A stretch of 14,857 nucleotides of DNA from an uncultured Muribaculaceae bacterium (GCA_910586455.1 CAJUHX010000053.1:1-14857); one strand, 5' to 3'; counted from the first letter of the stretch, positions 5,842 through 13,730 are shown. Made by a program: numbers and translations. The notes: generated from the sequence alone by a model not told the origin.

Positions 5842-8661
5842 TCAACGCACTACTACCTTGTAGCTGCGACCGTCGACGCGCACCACATAGATGCCGGCGG
5901 CAAGGTTTTCAAGTCCGCAGCCTCGGCCGTCGAGGGTGTATGCTTCGGCCGATGTATAGTCGCCGATAATTTCAATACGGCCATTACCGCCTGATACCAC
6001 GGGAGCGCTGCCAAGGTCTGCAGTCATGTTGCCTTCGCCGGCTGTGTCCATGGTGGCGAATACCGCCATGCTGTGGGGTGGTACTGTTACCGCTACACTG
6101 GTGCCTGTGCCGGTCAGAATGGGTTCGAAGCCCGTTGTGGCGGCAACCAGTTTGCAGTTGTTGGCGTTGAGTATGGTGCTTGTGGCGTTTACCGCGCGGG
6201 GCTCTCCGCTTATGGCAGGGTTGATAAATGCTATTGCCTCTTTTTTACCGTTGGTTACCCGCAGAGTGCGCAGGGTGGTCATGTTTGTGCCGCCGGAATA
6301 TTCAAATTCGGCATCCGGTCCGAAGAGGTCGGGGTTCTCGGTGCGCAGGTGGCAGAGGTGTTTGTACACGTCGTGCAGGGCCATGCGGTCGGGGTCGTCG
6401 AGATAATTCCAAACTACCATTTTCGGGCTTGTATCATTGTCGCCGTTCTGGCTCTTGGTGGTCTGGTCGGCTCCGAGTTCGCCGAACTGCCATATCATTT
6501 TGGGGCCGGGGGTCATCAGCATGATTGCCGCCACGCTGCCCAGTCGCTTCATAATGGTTGGGGTGGAGTCTTTGACACCGGCAGCGCCCCAGGTTACACA
6601 TTTGTAGCCCATGCGTTCCTCGTCGTGGCTTTCGGCGTACGACACAGTGCTGCCCCAGGGGCGTTTCTCGTTCGACGGAGCATAGAAGCAGCTGAGATAT
6701 TTGCCGTTGCCGGAGCTTTCGTTATAGCCCATTGCATACTGGCATGAGTTGCCGTTGATATTGCTCCACTGTATCTGCTTGTCTTCGCCAAGTTTTATTT
6801 CTTCGAATGCCTGTGCAAGGTCTTCGTTGATGTGGATGCCGTCGGGTTTTACCGACTTGATTACATCGTGCAGGCGCTTCATGCGCTCGACACGTGAGTT
6901 GTTGTAGTTGTCGGTGCCGTTGCCGTAGGAGTTATTGTCGCCGAGGCCCTTTACGAGGTCGAAGCGGAAACCGTCGACGTTATATGCGGTGAGCCAGTAC
7001 TTCAGGGCATCGGTCCACTGCTGCTGTACCAGGTCGTTGTCCTGGTTCCAGTCGTTGAGTACATTGTACGCATGTGGAGCGGTCTGGTTGTAGAAGGGGT
7101 TTGAGGCAATGTTGTACATTTTGTACCATGGATGCAGGCCGTCGCTCTGGTTGAATACAATGTCGAGTATCACTGCAATGCCGTTGCGGTGGCATATGTC
7201 GATGAATTCCTTGTAGTCGTCAGGTGAGCCGTAGGCTTTGTCGGGAGCCATGTAGAAGTTGGTGTTGTAGCCCCATGAGTTGTTGCCGTTAAACTCCATT
7301 ACAGGCATGATTTCGACGGCATTCACGCCGAGCTCCTTCAGGTATGGAATCTTTTCGATGGCCTGACGTACTGTACCGTTGCCATTCGACTCGCCCACAG
7401 TGCCGGTGAAGTCGCGCAACAGCATCTCATACACTATCAGATTATTGTGGTCGGGAATTTGGAAACTGCTCCAGTTGTAGTCGTCCATATCGCCTTTATA
7501 TACCGAGATCATGGTGTTGTCGGGCACCTTGTTGTAGGGGTACTGCGGCATGTCGGGCCATACGGCGGGGTCGAGCCATTTGTCGTTGTAGTAGTCGAGC
7601 ACAAGGTGGCAGTAGGGGTCGCCCACGTTGTAGCTGCGGTTGTCGGAGCCGATTACTACAAAGTAATAGTTGTAATAGGTACTGTTGTCGAGGCCGTTGA
7701 CAGTGGTGAAGAAGTAGCGGTTGCCCTCGTAGTCCTGGTATTTCATGTTGCTCTCGTCGGAGATGCCGTAGTCGTTCCACGAACCTATGAGTACGGCACT
7801 CTCTTTCTGTGGTGCTGCAAGACAGAAGGTGACGCTGCCGTCGGCGTTCTTAACAGTTCCCATCTTGGGTACACCTCCGGGGTAAATGCCGGCTTCGGCC
7901 GCACCCACCATGACGTAACTCTTGCTTGCGCTGAGAGTCTTACCTCCAGCGGTAGCGGTAGCCACCACCTGGTAGTTGCCTGCGTTTTCGAGTTTGTATT
8001 CGGCTGTAAGCTCGGTAACACCGCTTTTCGATGCTATTGACGTGCCGTTTACCGAAATATCGAGATCGGCTTCAGTGGTACTCTGCACCGTAAAGCGCAG
8101 TGTTGTGGCTTTTCTGAATACCGGACTGAGTTTGTCGGCGTTCGATGTGAAACTGATGTCGAATCCTTCGGAAAGCACGTCGATAAGAATATCGCTTCCG
8201 TCGGCCATGCCGGCTTGCTTACGGCCATCGGCAGTACGCGGCACCATGGCTATGTACCGGATGTTTTCAGCGGGGTCGGTAACACCGAAATACTCGCGCA
8301 GATTTCCGATAGTAAGTGTGTAGGTGTTTGGAGCTGTGTAAACCAGGTGGTTTTTGTCGATGTTTACGGTCTGTGCGTTCGAACCGTCGTTCGAGGGCCA
8401 GTCGGTGACTACATATTTCCAGTCGCCGGTGCTTGCGCTCTTGTCGGTCACAAGTCCGATGTGAGCATAAAGATAGGTGCTTTCGGGCAGATTGGCAAGT
8501 CCGTTGTTGCCTTCTGCGGCTGCGGCATGATAGGTCAGCACCACATTGTCGCTGTTCTGCTGCAAGGGTGCAGGCATGGTAGTCACAACCTGAGCCGATG
8601 CACTCACAGCTGACGTGGCCATAGCCATGATTACAGCCATGAAAAGATTAGTCTTTTTCAT
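5842..8661 (-). CDS. Secreted multidomain GH13 alpha-amylase with T9SS-like tail
   Basis: A 939-residue exported glycoside hydrolase for alpha-glucans. The ATG at 8661 starts a signal peptide (MKKTNLF, hydrophobic core, cleavage about after ASA at 21-23). The longer ORF begins at a TTG overlapping the -7 promoter box and is rejected. Domains: a beta-sandwich of the type in Bacteroidetes starch proteins (about 25-165), an Ig-like domain (about 165-252), a CBM48/E-set-like domain (about 260-365), a GH13 barrel (about 405-780), a C-terminal beta domain and a short sorting tail (about 895-939). Catalytic residues are Asp568 in GFRFD, Glu613 in HINED and Asp680 in ESHDE. Region I reads DIVFNQ, with Gln505 where His is usual. 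The tail (YTLDG, then AAGIYVVRVDG, ending SYKVVVR) resembles T9SS type A signals. Exact specificity (amylase, pullulanase or neopullulanase) is unresolved. Confidence 0.9.
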   Translation of the reverse strand: MKKTNLFMAVIMAMATSAVSASAQVVTTMPAPLQQNSDNVVLTYHAAAAEGNNGLANLPESTYLYAHIGLVTDKSASTGDWKYVVTDWPSNDGSNAQTVNIDKNHLVYTAPNTYTLTIGNLREYFGVTDPAENIRYIAMVPRTADGRKQAGMADGSDILIDVLSEGFDISFTSNADKLSPVFRKATTLRFTVQSTTEADLDISVNGTSIASKSGVTELTAEYKLENAGNYQVVATATAGGKTLSASKSYVMVGAAEAGIYPGGVPKMGTVKNADGSVTFCLAAPQKESAVLIGSWNDYGISDESNMKYQDYEGNRYFFTTVNGLDNSTYYNYYFVVIGSDNRSYNVGDPYCHLVLDYYNDKWLDPAVWPDMPQYPYNKVPDNTMISVYKGDMDDYNWSSFQIPDHNNLIVYEMLLRDFTGTVGESNGNGTVRQAIEKIPYLKELGVNAVEIMPVMEFNGNNSWGYNTNFYMAPDKAYGSPDDYKEFIDICHRNGIAVILDIVFNQSDGLHPWYKMYNIASNPFYNQTAPHAYNVLNDWNQDNDLVQQQWTDALKYWLTAYNVDGFRFDLVKGLGDNNSYGNGTDNYNNSRVERMKRLHDVIKSVKPDGIHINEDLAQAFEEIKLGEDKQIQWSNINGNSCQYAMGYNESSGNGKYLSCFYAPSNEKRPWGSTVSYAESHDEERMGYKCVTWGAAGVKDSTPTIMKRLGSVAAIMLMTPGPKMIWQFGELGADQTTKSQNGDNDTSPKMVVWNYLDDPDRMALHDVYKHLCHLRTENPDLFGPDAEFEYSGGTNMTTLRTLRVTNGKKEAIAFINPAISGEPRAVNATSTILNANNCKLVAATTGFEPILTGTGTSVAVTVPPHSMAVFATMDTAGEGNMTADLGSAPVVSGGNGRIEIIGDYTSAEAYTLDGRGCGLENLAAGIYVVRVDGRSYKVVVR

Positions 8662-8718
8662 TAAGAATCTGATTGTGTAGTTATGATATAATCTAAAGTG
8701 TGCAATGATATTGCGTTG

Positions 8719-8749
8719 CAAAGATAATGCAATTTTTTTACATGCACAA
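8719..8749 (-). promoter_or_regulatory. Strong Bacteroidetes-type promoter for the amylase
   Basis: TTG (8749-8747) lies exactly 20 nt before TATCTTTG (8726-8719), a textbook Bacteroidetes match. The predicted start near 8713 gives a leader of about 50 nt to the ATG at 8661, which decides that start over the upstream TTG at 8721. A perfect 10-bp palindrome, ACAATATTGT (8746-8755), overlaps the -33 TTG and could be an operator. Confidence 0.75.
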
Positions 8750-8779
8750 TATTGTTGCCGATTTGTGTCGAACCGTCGA

Positions 8780-10966
8780 TTATTCCCAGCCCGGCAGGCG
8801 GTCGGGATTGAGGTTGCGTTCGCCCAGATACCTTGCGAAATCGTTTTGAAGTGCCTTGCGCTCCATCATGCGGGTGATGAGCCTCGTAACCTCTTTGGTG
8901 TCATTGCGTTCCTGGGCAAGTTTCAGCTCGCCCAGGATGGTATCGAGTTCTACACTCAGATGCATGCTCTTGAGCTCGTGGAGTGTGCGCGGCAGCAATT
9001 CGAGCAGCCGCTCGCGCTCGCTGGGTACATTACTGTATATTTTGCTTAGCTGATGTGGCTCTACAATCAGGTCGGTAGAAATGCGCCGCAGCATATCGTC
9101 GGGACTCGATACCGCCCGCCGTGCCACGAAACCGGCGTCGAAATCAGCCACGGCTTCGTCGAATTCGCGCTGTACTCGCTCGTTGAGTTCTATTTCGCCA
9201 CGGGTGATGTCGGCTACCGACATACTTTCGGCAGCAAGAGCACGGCGCCCCTGTTCGAGTCGGTCGGCCATAATCTGCCGTTGATTGTCAACAAAGCGGT
9301 TATGAGCATCCGGCCATTCGTTTGCCGCCATATCGACGGCGCACTGAAATACATGGGCCAGCGCAGCATCGGTAAATGTAACTTCGTCGTTTTCAAGGTC
9401 GGCGGCTACATAGTCGATTACGCGCAGCGGCAACATTTCCTGCTGATTATTCGGATTGGTATAGGATGTAAAGGCGTAGTTGCCGTGTTTGAGCACAAGT
9501 TTAAGCAACGCCTCTTCGTAGGGGCGCAGCCGACGCGACACTGCGGCATTGATGTCGGCCACGTCGTCGGAGGCGTCTTGAATCTGCTGCGGGGTAAGGT
9601 CGTCGACCGACGAACGCGCCTTGTCGCCCTGCTGTTTCAGCGCCTGTCGGTAGGCGATGTCGGCTACAAGTTTCTTCAGCTGTATATGCAGCATATCGGC
9701 CTTGACGCCCATGAGTCTGGCGCACTCGTCGGCGTATACGCCGCGAGTCACAGCATCGGGTATCACGCTTATGGAGCGCAGAATATCGCTGATTACTTTC
9801 GAGCGCTTCATGGGGTCGGAACCGGCGTCTTCGAGCAGAATACGGGTTTTGAAGCGAATGAAGTCGGTTTCGTTATCCTTTATATATTGCTCCACCACTT
9901 CGGCCGGATTATGTTGGGCGAACGAGTCCGGGTCGTCGCCGTCGGGCAGCAGAAGCACCTTGATGTTCAGGCCTTCGGCAAGGAGCAGGTCGATTCCTCG
10001 GAGCGAGGCCTTTATGCCGGCGGCATCGGAGTCGTAGATTACCGTTACATTCTGTGTGAAACGGTGAATCATGCGTATCTGTCCGTCGGTGAGCGATGTG
10101 CCTGAAGAGGCCACTACGTTTTCGATGCCGGCCTGGTGCATCGAAATCACATCCATGTAGCCTTCGACCAATATACATTTGTCGGTCCTGGCTATAGCCT
10201 GACGTGCCTGGTACATGCCGTAGAGTTCAAAACTCTTGCGGTATATCTGGCTTTCAGGCGAATTTACGTATTTAGCTGTGCTTTTGTCGGTGCGCAGGGT
10301 GCGTCCGCCGAAGGCCACTACCTTGCCGGAGAGGGTGTGTACGGGGTAGATTACGCGTCCGCGGAATCGGTCGTATATACGGCCTTGTTCGTTTCGGATA
10401 GTCAGGCCTGTCTTTTCGAGGTACTCGTCTTTGTATCCGGCATGGTTGGCCGCGTTGCGCAAGTCGTCGCTGCGGTCAATGGCGTATCCGAGGCGGAAGC
10501 GCTCAATCATGGCGTCTGAGATTCCGCGCTGCCTGAAGTAAGTCAGACCAATTGCGCGGCCATCATCGGTATCGGTGAGGTTCTGCTTGAAATGGTTGAG
10601 GGCAAACTCGTTTACTGCAAACATCTGTTCGCGCTCCGAAGCCTGGCGGCGTTCTTCCTCGCTTTCTTCACGCTCTTTGATTTCAATGTGATATTTGTTG
10701 GCGAGCCAGCGTAGTGCCTCCTGATACGACATCTGCTCGAGTTCCATCAGAAAATTGACCGGAGCGCCGCCTTTGCCGCAGCTGAAGCATTTACAGATGC
10801 CTTTCGATTTTGAAACAGAGAAAGATGGGGTCCGCTCGTTGTGAAACGGGCATAGGCCAATATAGTTGGCTCCGCGGCGTTTCAGACTCACGAAGTCGCT
10901 CACCACATCTACTATATCGGCTGCATCAAGAATTTTCTGTACTGTTTCGCGATCGATTTTTTTCAT
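8780..10966 (-). CDS. dnaG: DNA primase DnaG
   Basis: A 728-residue primase that makes RNA primers for the replication fork with DnaB helicase. The N-terminal CHC2 zinc domain is intact: Cys39 and His42 in CPFHNERTPSF, Cys60 and Cys63 in CFSCGKGG. The primase catalytic core includes YDRFRGRVIYPVH (198-210), AFGGRTL (218-224) and NSPES (235-239). The Toprim motifs are VEGYMD (267-272, Glu268), SSGTSLT (287-293), YDSDAAG (311-317, Asp312 and Asp314) and PDGDDPDSF (341-349). The C-terminal third (about 430-728) is helical and poorly conserved, as expected for the helicase-binding part. It is longer than E. coli DnaG (581), in keeping with Bacteroidetes homologues. It is not in the rpsU-dnaG-rpoD operon of Proteobacteria. 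Upstream lies a long region with a promoter and hairpin facing it. Confidence 0.97.
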   Translation of the reverse strand: MKKIDRETVQKILDAADIVDVVSDFVSLKRRGANYIGLCPFHNERTPSFSVSKSKGICKCFSCGKGGAPVNFLMELEQMSYQEALRWLANKYHIEIKEREESEEERRQASEREQMFAVNEFALNHFKQNLTDTDDGRAIGLTYFRQRGISDAMIERFRLGYAIDRSDDLRNAANHAGYKDEYLEKTGLTIRNEQGRIYDRFRGRVIYPVHTLSGKVVAFGGRTLRTDKSTAKYVNSPESQIYRKSFELYGMYQARQAIARTDKCILVEGYMDVISMHQAGIENVVASSGTSLTDGQIRMIHRFTQNVTVIYDSDAAGIKASLRGIDLLLAEGLNIKVLLLPDGDDPDSFAQHNPAEVVEQYIKDNETDFIRFKTRILLEDAGSDPMKRSKVISDILRSISVIPDAVTRGVYADECARLMGVKADMLHIQLKKLVADIAYRQALKQQGDKARSSVDDLTPQQIQDASDDVADINAAVSRRLRPYEEALLKLVLKHGNYAFTSYTNPNNQQEMLPLRVIDYVAADLENDEVTFTDAALAHVFQCAVDMAANEWPDAHNRFVDNQRQIMADRLEQGRRALAAESMSVADITRGEIELNERVQREFDEAVADFDAGFVARRAVSSPDDMLRRISTDLIVEPHQLSKIYSNVPSERERLLELLPRTLHELKSMHLSVELDTILGELKLAQERNDTKEVTRLITRMMERKALQNDFARYLGERNLNPDRLPGWE

Positions 10967-10970
10967 AGTA

Positions 10971-10978
10971 CAAAGTTA
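10971..10978 (-). promoter_or_regulatory. -7-like box immediately before dnaG
   Basis: TAACTTTG on the minus strand is an exact TAnnTTTG match, but only 4 nt separate it from the dnaG ATG at 10966, so transcription from it would start at or near the start codon and be leaderless. No TTG lies 19-21 nt upstream. It may be a genuine leaderless promoter or a chance match. Confidence 0.35.
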
Positions 10979-11050
10979 GTGAAAAATACCATAAGGCATG
11001 TACGGATTAATGTTAAATTGCCTCAAGCCGACAGGTAGTGCATACGCCGG

Positions 11051-11089
11051 TAAAAACGAAAAAGGAAGGTTCTCACGAATCTTCCTTTT
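11051..11089 (-). terminator. Terminator or attenuator hairpin upstream of dnaG
   Basis: Stem 11060-11072 pairs with 11077-11089 around a 4-nt loop: 13 positions, with one imperfect pair (G-U if read on plus, A-C on minus). On the minus strand it is followed by TCGTTTTT after the stem's own T-run, so termination is likelier on minus. No annotated gene ends nearby on minus except the cyclo-ligase about 430 bp upstream, so it most likely ends the short transcript from the 11182-11211 promoter, or attenuates reading into dnaG. Confidence 0.6.
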
Positions 11090-11176
11090 CTTACACATAG
11101 TACTTAATGTTAGATTTATATGTCTATTCCAGATTTGTTAAAAAAAGCGTTTAAGACTGCTTGTCGTATCATTTCC
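11052..11176 (-). ncRNA. Putative small RNA or dnaG leader RNA (about 125 nt)
   Basis: The transcript is predicted, not recognised: it runs from about 6 nt after a consensus promoter (11182-11211) to a terminator-like hairpin (11051-11089) on the same strand, about 85 bp before the dnaG start codon. It matches no RNA family I can name. It contains an 18-codon ORF (11116-11172, ATG to TAA) beginning MIRQAVLNAFF, which could be a leader peptide or chance. Two readings fit: a free-standing sRNA, or a dnaG leader with premature termination. Ends are approximate. Confidence 0.4.
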
Positions 11177-11181
11177 GGGTG

Positions 11182-11211
11182 CAAAGTTAGTGATAATTTT
11201 TAAGCTGTCAA
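11182..11211 (-). promoter_or_regulatory. Bacteroidetes-type promoter in the dnaG upstream region
   Basis: On the minus strand TTG (11211-11209) is followed after 19 nt by TAACTTTG (11189-11182), both matching consensus. Transcription would begin near 11176 and head toward dnaG. No normal gene begins just downstream, so it drives either a small RNA or a long dnaG leader. Confidence 0.6.
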
Positions 11212-11443
11212 GGGGTGGCGACTTACCCTTGCCGGTGCTTATATAACACTTCGTAAGTTAATTGGCGTGTTTTTGATTTAAATATAAAATTTAGACCAAA
11301 ATAAATAAGTTTGCAGCCGAAATATTTGAAGCTGTCTTTAAAATAAATTTGTGCAAAATATTGTTAAACAAGCTTTAGCAGGTGGAAATGTGCTAATAAA
11401 GTATGTTTTACAGCATAATATACGGGTTGAATATGACTTTTTG

Positions 11444-11490
11444 CAAGCGACTGCAATTTTAACATTTGAAGTCGCTTGTTAACATCTGAA
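11444..11490. repeat. Inverted repeat with overlapping near-direct repeat
   Basis: CAAGCGACT (11444-11452) and AGTCGCTTG (11470-11478) form a perfect 9-bp inverted repeat with a 17-nt loop. Overlapping this, TTAACATTTGAA (11459-11470) and TTAACATCTGAA (11479-11490) are direct repeats with one mismatch and a 20-bp period. It lies 30-76 bp after the cyclo-ligase stop. It lacks a U-tract on both strands, so it is a weak terminator candidate; two turns of spacing could suit a binding site. Confidence 0.45.
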
Positions 11491-11519
11491 ATTATTAAGA
11501 AGGTGATTGGGACGGGGGG

Positions 11520-12074
11520 TTAGCGGCGGTTGCCACACGCTATTATATGGCGGTCGGTGATTATATAGTTTACGCGCACATCGTGCGGCTCGGCGTCTAT
11601 TTCATCAACCAGCTGAAAATCGTAAGCCATGCCTACTGTAAGGGCTTTCAGCCCGGAGAGCAGTCTGTCGTAATAGCCCTTGCCACGGCCCACACGGTTG
11701 CCGCGGCGGTCATAGGCTACAGCGGGTACTATCACCATGTCGATACCGCTGAGGTCGTTGAGGACATCGCCATCGGGCTCTTCGATATTGAATGCGCCCA
11801 GGTGCATGCGGCTTCGCTCGTATGGAAGCACATCGAGATTGACTCCGTTCACTCGTGGCAGATAAAAATGCTTGCGGTCGGCCCAGCGTTCGATAAACTC
11901 GTGGGTCGAAAGTTCGTCGGGCAGCGAATGATACAGCAATATGCGTTCCGACAGCATGAATGCTGCGGTCCTTTCAAGCAGTTCGAAAGCGTTACGGGCA
12001 GCCACGGCCTTCTCGACATCATCGAGAAGGGCCTTGCGGGTTTTCATCTGAATGCGTATGCGATGTTTGTCCAT
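11520..12074 (-). CDS. 5-formyltetrahydrofolate cyclo-ligase (MTHFS family)
   Basis: A 184-residue enzyme that converts 5-formyl-THF to 5,10-methenyl-THF using ATP, returning a storage or inhibitory folate to the active pool. Typical features are the basic N-terminal helix with R-x-x-M-K-x-R-K-x-L (residues 7-16), YHSLPDELST (48-57), the signature YDRRGNRVGRGKGYYDRLL (121-139, a G-x-R-x-G-R-G-x-G-Y-Y-D form) and the C-terminal EPHDVRVNYIIT (162-173). Length is normal. No signal peptide, so it is cytosolic. It begins 21 bp after the ctpA stop and is the last gene of the dCMP deaminase-ctpA-cyclo-ligase operon. Its pathway link with dCMP deaminase is through thymidylate synthesis. Confidence 0.93.
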   Translation of the reverse strand: MDKHRIRIQMKTRKALLDDVEKAVAARNAFELLERTAAFMLSERILLYHSLPDELSTHEFIERWADRKHFYLPRVNGVNLDVLPYERSRMHLGAFNIEEPDGDVLNDLSGIDMVIVPAVAYDRRGNRVGRGKGYYDRLLSGLKALTVGMAYDFQLVDEIDAEPHDVRVNYIITDRHIIACGNRR

Positions 12075-12095
12075 ATGGAGAGAGGATTACGGGGT

Positions 12096-13724
12096 TCAAT
12101 TATTCTTTACCGGGAAGTCGGCTTTGCCTTGGTTGATAATGCTGATGGCCTTGCGCACATCTTCGTCTTCCTTGTTATATACGCTGTAGAAGGCGTCCAT
12201 GCCCAGAATATAACGCACTATAAGGGACTTCAGTTGGTTAACAATCAGCGAAGCAGATTGTTCAATGTAGTACGGACGGCGGCGCACACCCTTGTCGACG
12301 GCATAGCGTACGAAAGAGTTCAGCAGCACATAATCGCTGTCGAGATTGCGCAGCAACTCGTCGAGGGTCTTGTAATTCGATAGTTCGGCGCGGTTGAGGT
12401 CAACGTATTCATAGGCGTAAGAATTTATGAGTCCTCGGTTTACCACGCTCACATAGTAAGTGTTGCGCCGGATAGTATCGGTAGGCACAAAGTAGTCGGG
12501 ACTGATACCGCCTCCGCCGTAAACGCTTCTTCCGCCGAGAGTATGGAATATCAGCGACTTGTCGATTACGCTGTCGGCCTGTTCGCTGCCGAAGATTTCG
12601 CCGTTGAGGTAGCGGCGGTATATCTCGGTTTCGTATTCGTCGATACCTTCGCCGGCATAGTCTTTCTGAATGCAACGGCCGGAGGGAGTATAATAACGCT
12701 GTACGGTGAGTCGCAGTTCAGAGCTGTCGGCGAGCAGGATGGGCTTTTGCACCAAACCTTTGCCGAAGCTGCGCCGTCCTACTATCACAGCACGGTCGTT
12801 ATCCTGCATGGCTCCGGAGAAGATTTCACTGGCGCTTGCCGACACTTCATCGATAAGCACTGCCAGAGGGGTGTCCAGAAACAGACCTGTGCCGTCGGCT
12901 TCAATGGTGGAATTATCATCGAGGTTACGCCCGCGGGTTTCCACAATCACGCTGCCGGGTTCAAGAAACTCGTTGGCCATCATTACAGCCGGTTCCATGT
13001 AGCCGCCGGTGTTGCCGCGCAGGTCGACGATAAAGCTTTTTGCACCCTCAAAGCGCAGGTTCACAAGAGCCTTGTAGAATTGCTGGTAAGTATCGCGGGC
13101 AAAACGGCTTACACGCACATATCCGATTGAATCGGGGGTCATATACGCACCTTCGATGCTGGCCTGAGGTATATCGCCGCGAACGAGGGTGAAATTCTGT
13201 AGCTTCTTTTTGCCCGGACGGCGTACAGTAAGCTCCACCTTTGTGCCTTTGGGGCCGCGGAGTTTGGAGAAAATTTCCTCGTTGCTGAGTTTCTTTCCGG
13301 CTATATCGGTGCTGTCGACTGTCACGATTCTGTCGCCGGGCAGCAGTCCTGCCTTATGGGCGGGCGAACCGGTGATGACTTCGACTACTGTTACCGTATC
13401 GCCCGGAGTCTGGAACTGTATGCCTATGCCTCCGAAACTGCCCTCAAGTTCGGAGTTAACTCGCTCCAGATCCTTGGCAGAGATGTATGCCGAGTGCGGG
13501 TCGAGATTATGCAGCAGTTCGGGAATGGTGATTTCAACAAGAGAGTCAAGAGGAACATCGTCGACATACTCGCGGTTTATAAGAGCCAGAACTTCGAGCA
13601 TCTTGCGTTGCGAACTGTTGAGGTCGACACGCGGCGATAGCAGATACCCCAGCCACATGCCGATGCATAAAAGTGCGGCTCCGATTATCGGAAACCAGTA
13701 TATGGTCCTGAAATGGTTTTTCAT
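12096..13724 (-). CDS. C-terminal processing peptidase CtpA/Prc-like (S41 family)
   Basis: A 542-residue periplasmic serine protease. Residues 10-30 are a hydrophobic helix that is either a signal peptide or a membrane anchor. Next come an N-terminal helical region with LLHNLDPHSAYI (70-81), a PDZ domain (about 95-180, including GSFGGIGIQF and AGLLPGDRI) and the S41 core with VDLRGNTGGYMEPAV (233-247). The Ser/Lys dyad is most likely Ser297 in SASASEIFSGAM and Lys322 in SFGKGLVQ, 25 residues apart as in Tsp and CtpB. The TPSGRCIQKDY segment and a long C-terminal helical region follow. These proteases trim C-termini or degrade envelope proteins; the substrate is unknown. It starts 6 bp after the dCMP deaminase stop and is followed 21 bp later by the cyclo-ligase. 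Confidence 0.93.
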   Translation of the reverse strand: MKNHFRTIYWFPIIGAALLCIGMWLGYLLSPRVDLNSSQRKMLEVLALINREYVDDVPLDSLVEITIPELLHNLDPHSAYISAKDLERVNSELEGSFGGIGIQFQTPGDTVTVVEVITGSPAHKAGLLPGDRIVTVDSTDIAGKKLSNEEIFSKLRGPKGTKVELTVRRPGKKKLQNFTLVRGDIPQASIEGAYMTPDSIGYVRVSRFARDTYQQFYKALVNLRFEGAKSFIVDLRGNTGGYMEPAVMMANEFLEPGSVIVETRGRNLDDNSTIEADGTGLFLDTPLAVLIDEVSASASEIFSGAMQDNDRAVIVGRRSFGKGLVQKPILLADSSELRLTVQRYYTPSGRCIQKDYAGEGIDEYETEIYRRYLNGEIFGSEQADSVIDKSLIFHTLGGRSVYGGGGISPDYFVPTDTIRRNTYYVSVVNRGLINSYAYEYVDLNRAELSNYKTLDELLRNLDSDYVLLNSFVRYAVDKGVRRRPYYIEQSASLIVNQLKSLIVRYILGMDAFYSVYNKEDEDVRKAISIINQGKADFPVKNN

Positions 13725-13730
13725 TGATGG

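Larger units (their letters stand above)
10967..11519. other. 553-bp AT-rich intergenic region upstream of dnaG
   Basis: No protein gene of normal size is visible on either strand. Reading toward dnaG (minus), it holds a 9-bp inverted repeat with a 12-bp near-direct repeat (11444-11490), a good promoter (11182-11211), an 18-codon ORF (11116-11172), a terminator-like hairpin (11051-11089) and a -7-like box next to the dnaG start. Isolated TAnnTTTG matches on plus (11306-11313 and 11344-11351) lack a properly spaced TTG. No tRNA, tmRNA or RNase P signature was recognised. The arrangement suggests a small RNA or a regulated leader. Confidence 0.6.

Noticed and set aside
7447..8040. 197-codon plus-strand open frame rich in Val and His
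   Set aside because: Antisense to the amylase; the repetitive Val-rich composition is typical of a reverse-strand shadow.
9053..10105. 350-codon plus-strand open frame
   Set aside because: It lies entirely antisense to dnaG, whose protein is well conserved; the translation resembles no family I know.
10978..11097. 40-codon minus-strand frame beginning MCKKRKIREN
   Set aside because: It starts inside the predicted leader and spans the terminator hairpin up to the dnaG box; no supporting signal, probably chance.
11044..11100. Plus-strand terminator at the 11060-11089 hairpin
   Set aside because: The stem pairs slightly better on plus, but no gene reads into it on that strand and no T-run follows it.
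11547..12383. 278-codon plus-strand open frame
   Set aside because: Antisense across the cyclo-ligase and the end of ctpA, both clear genes; a shadow of their codon pattern.
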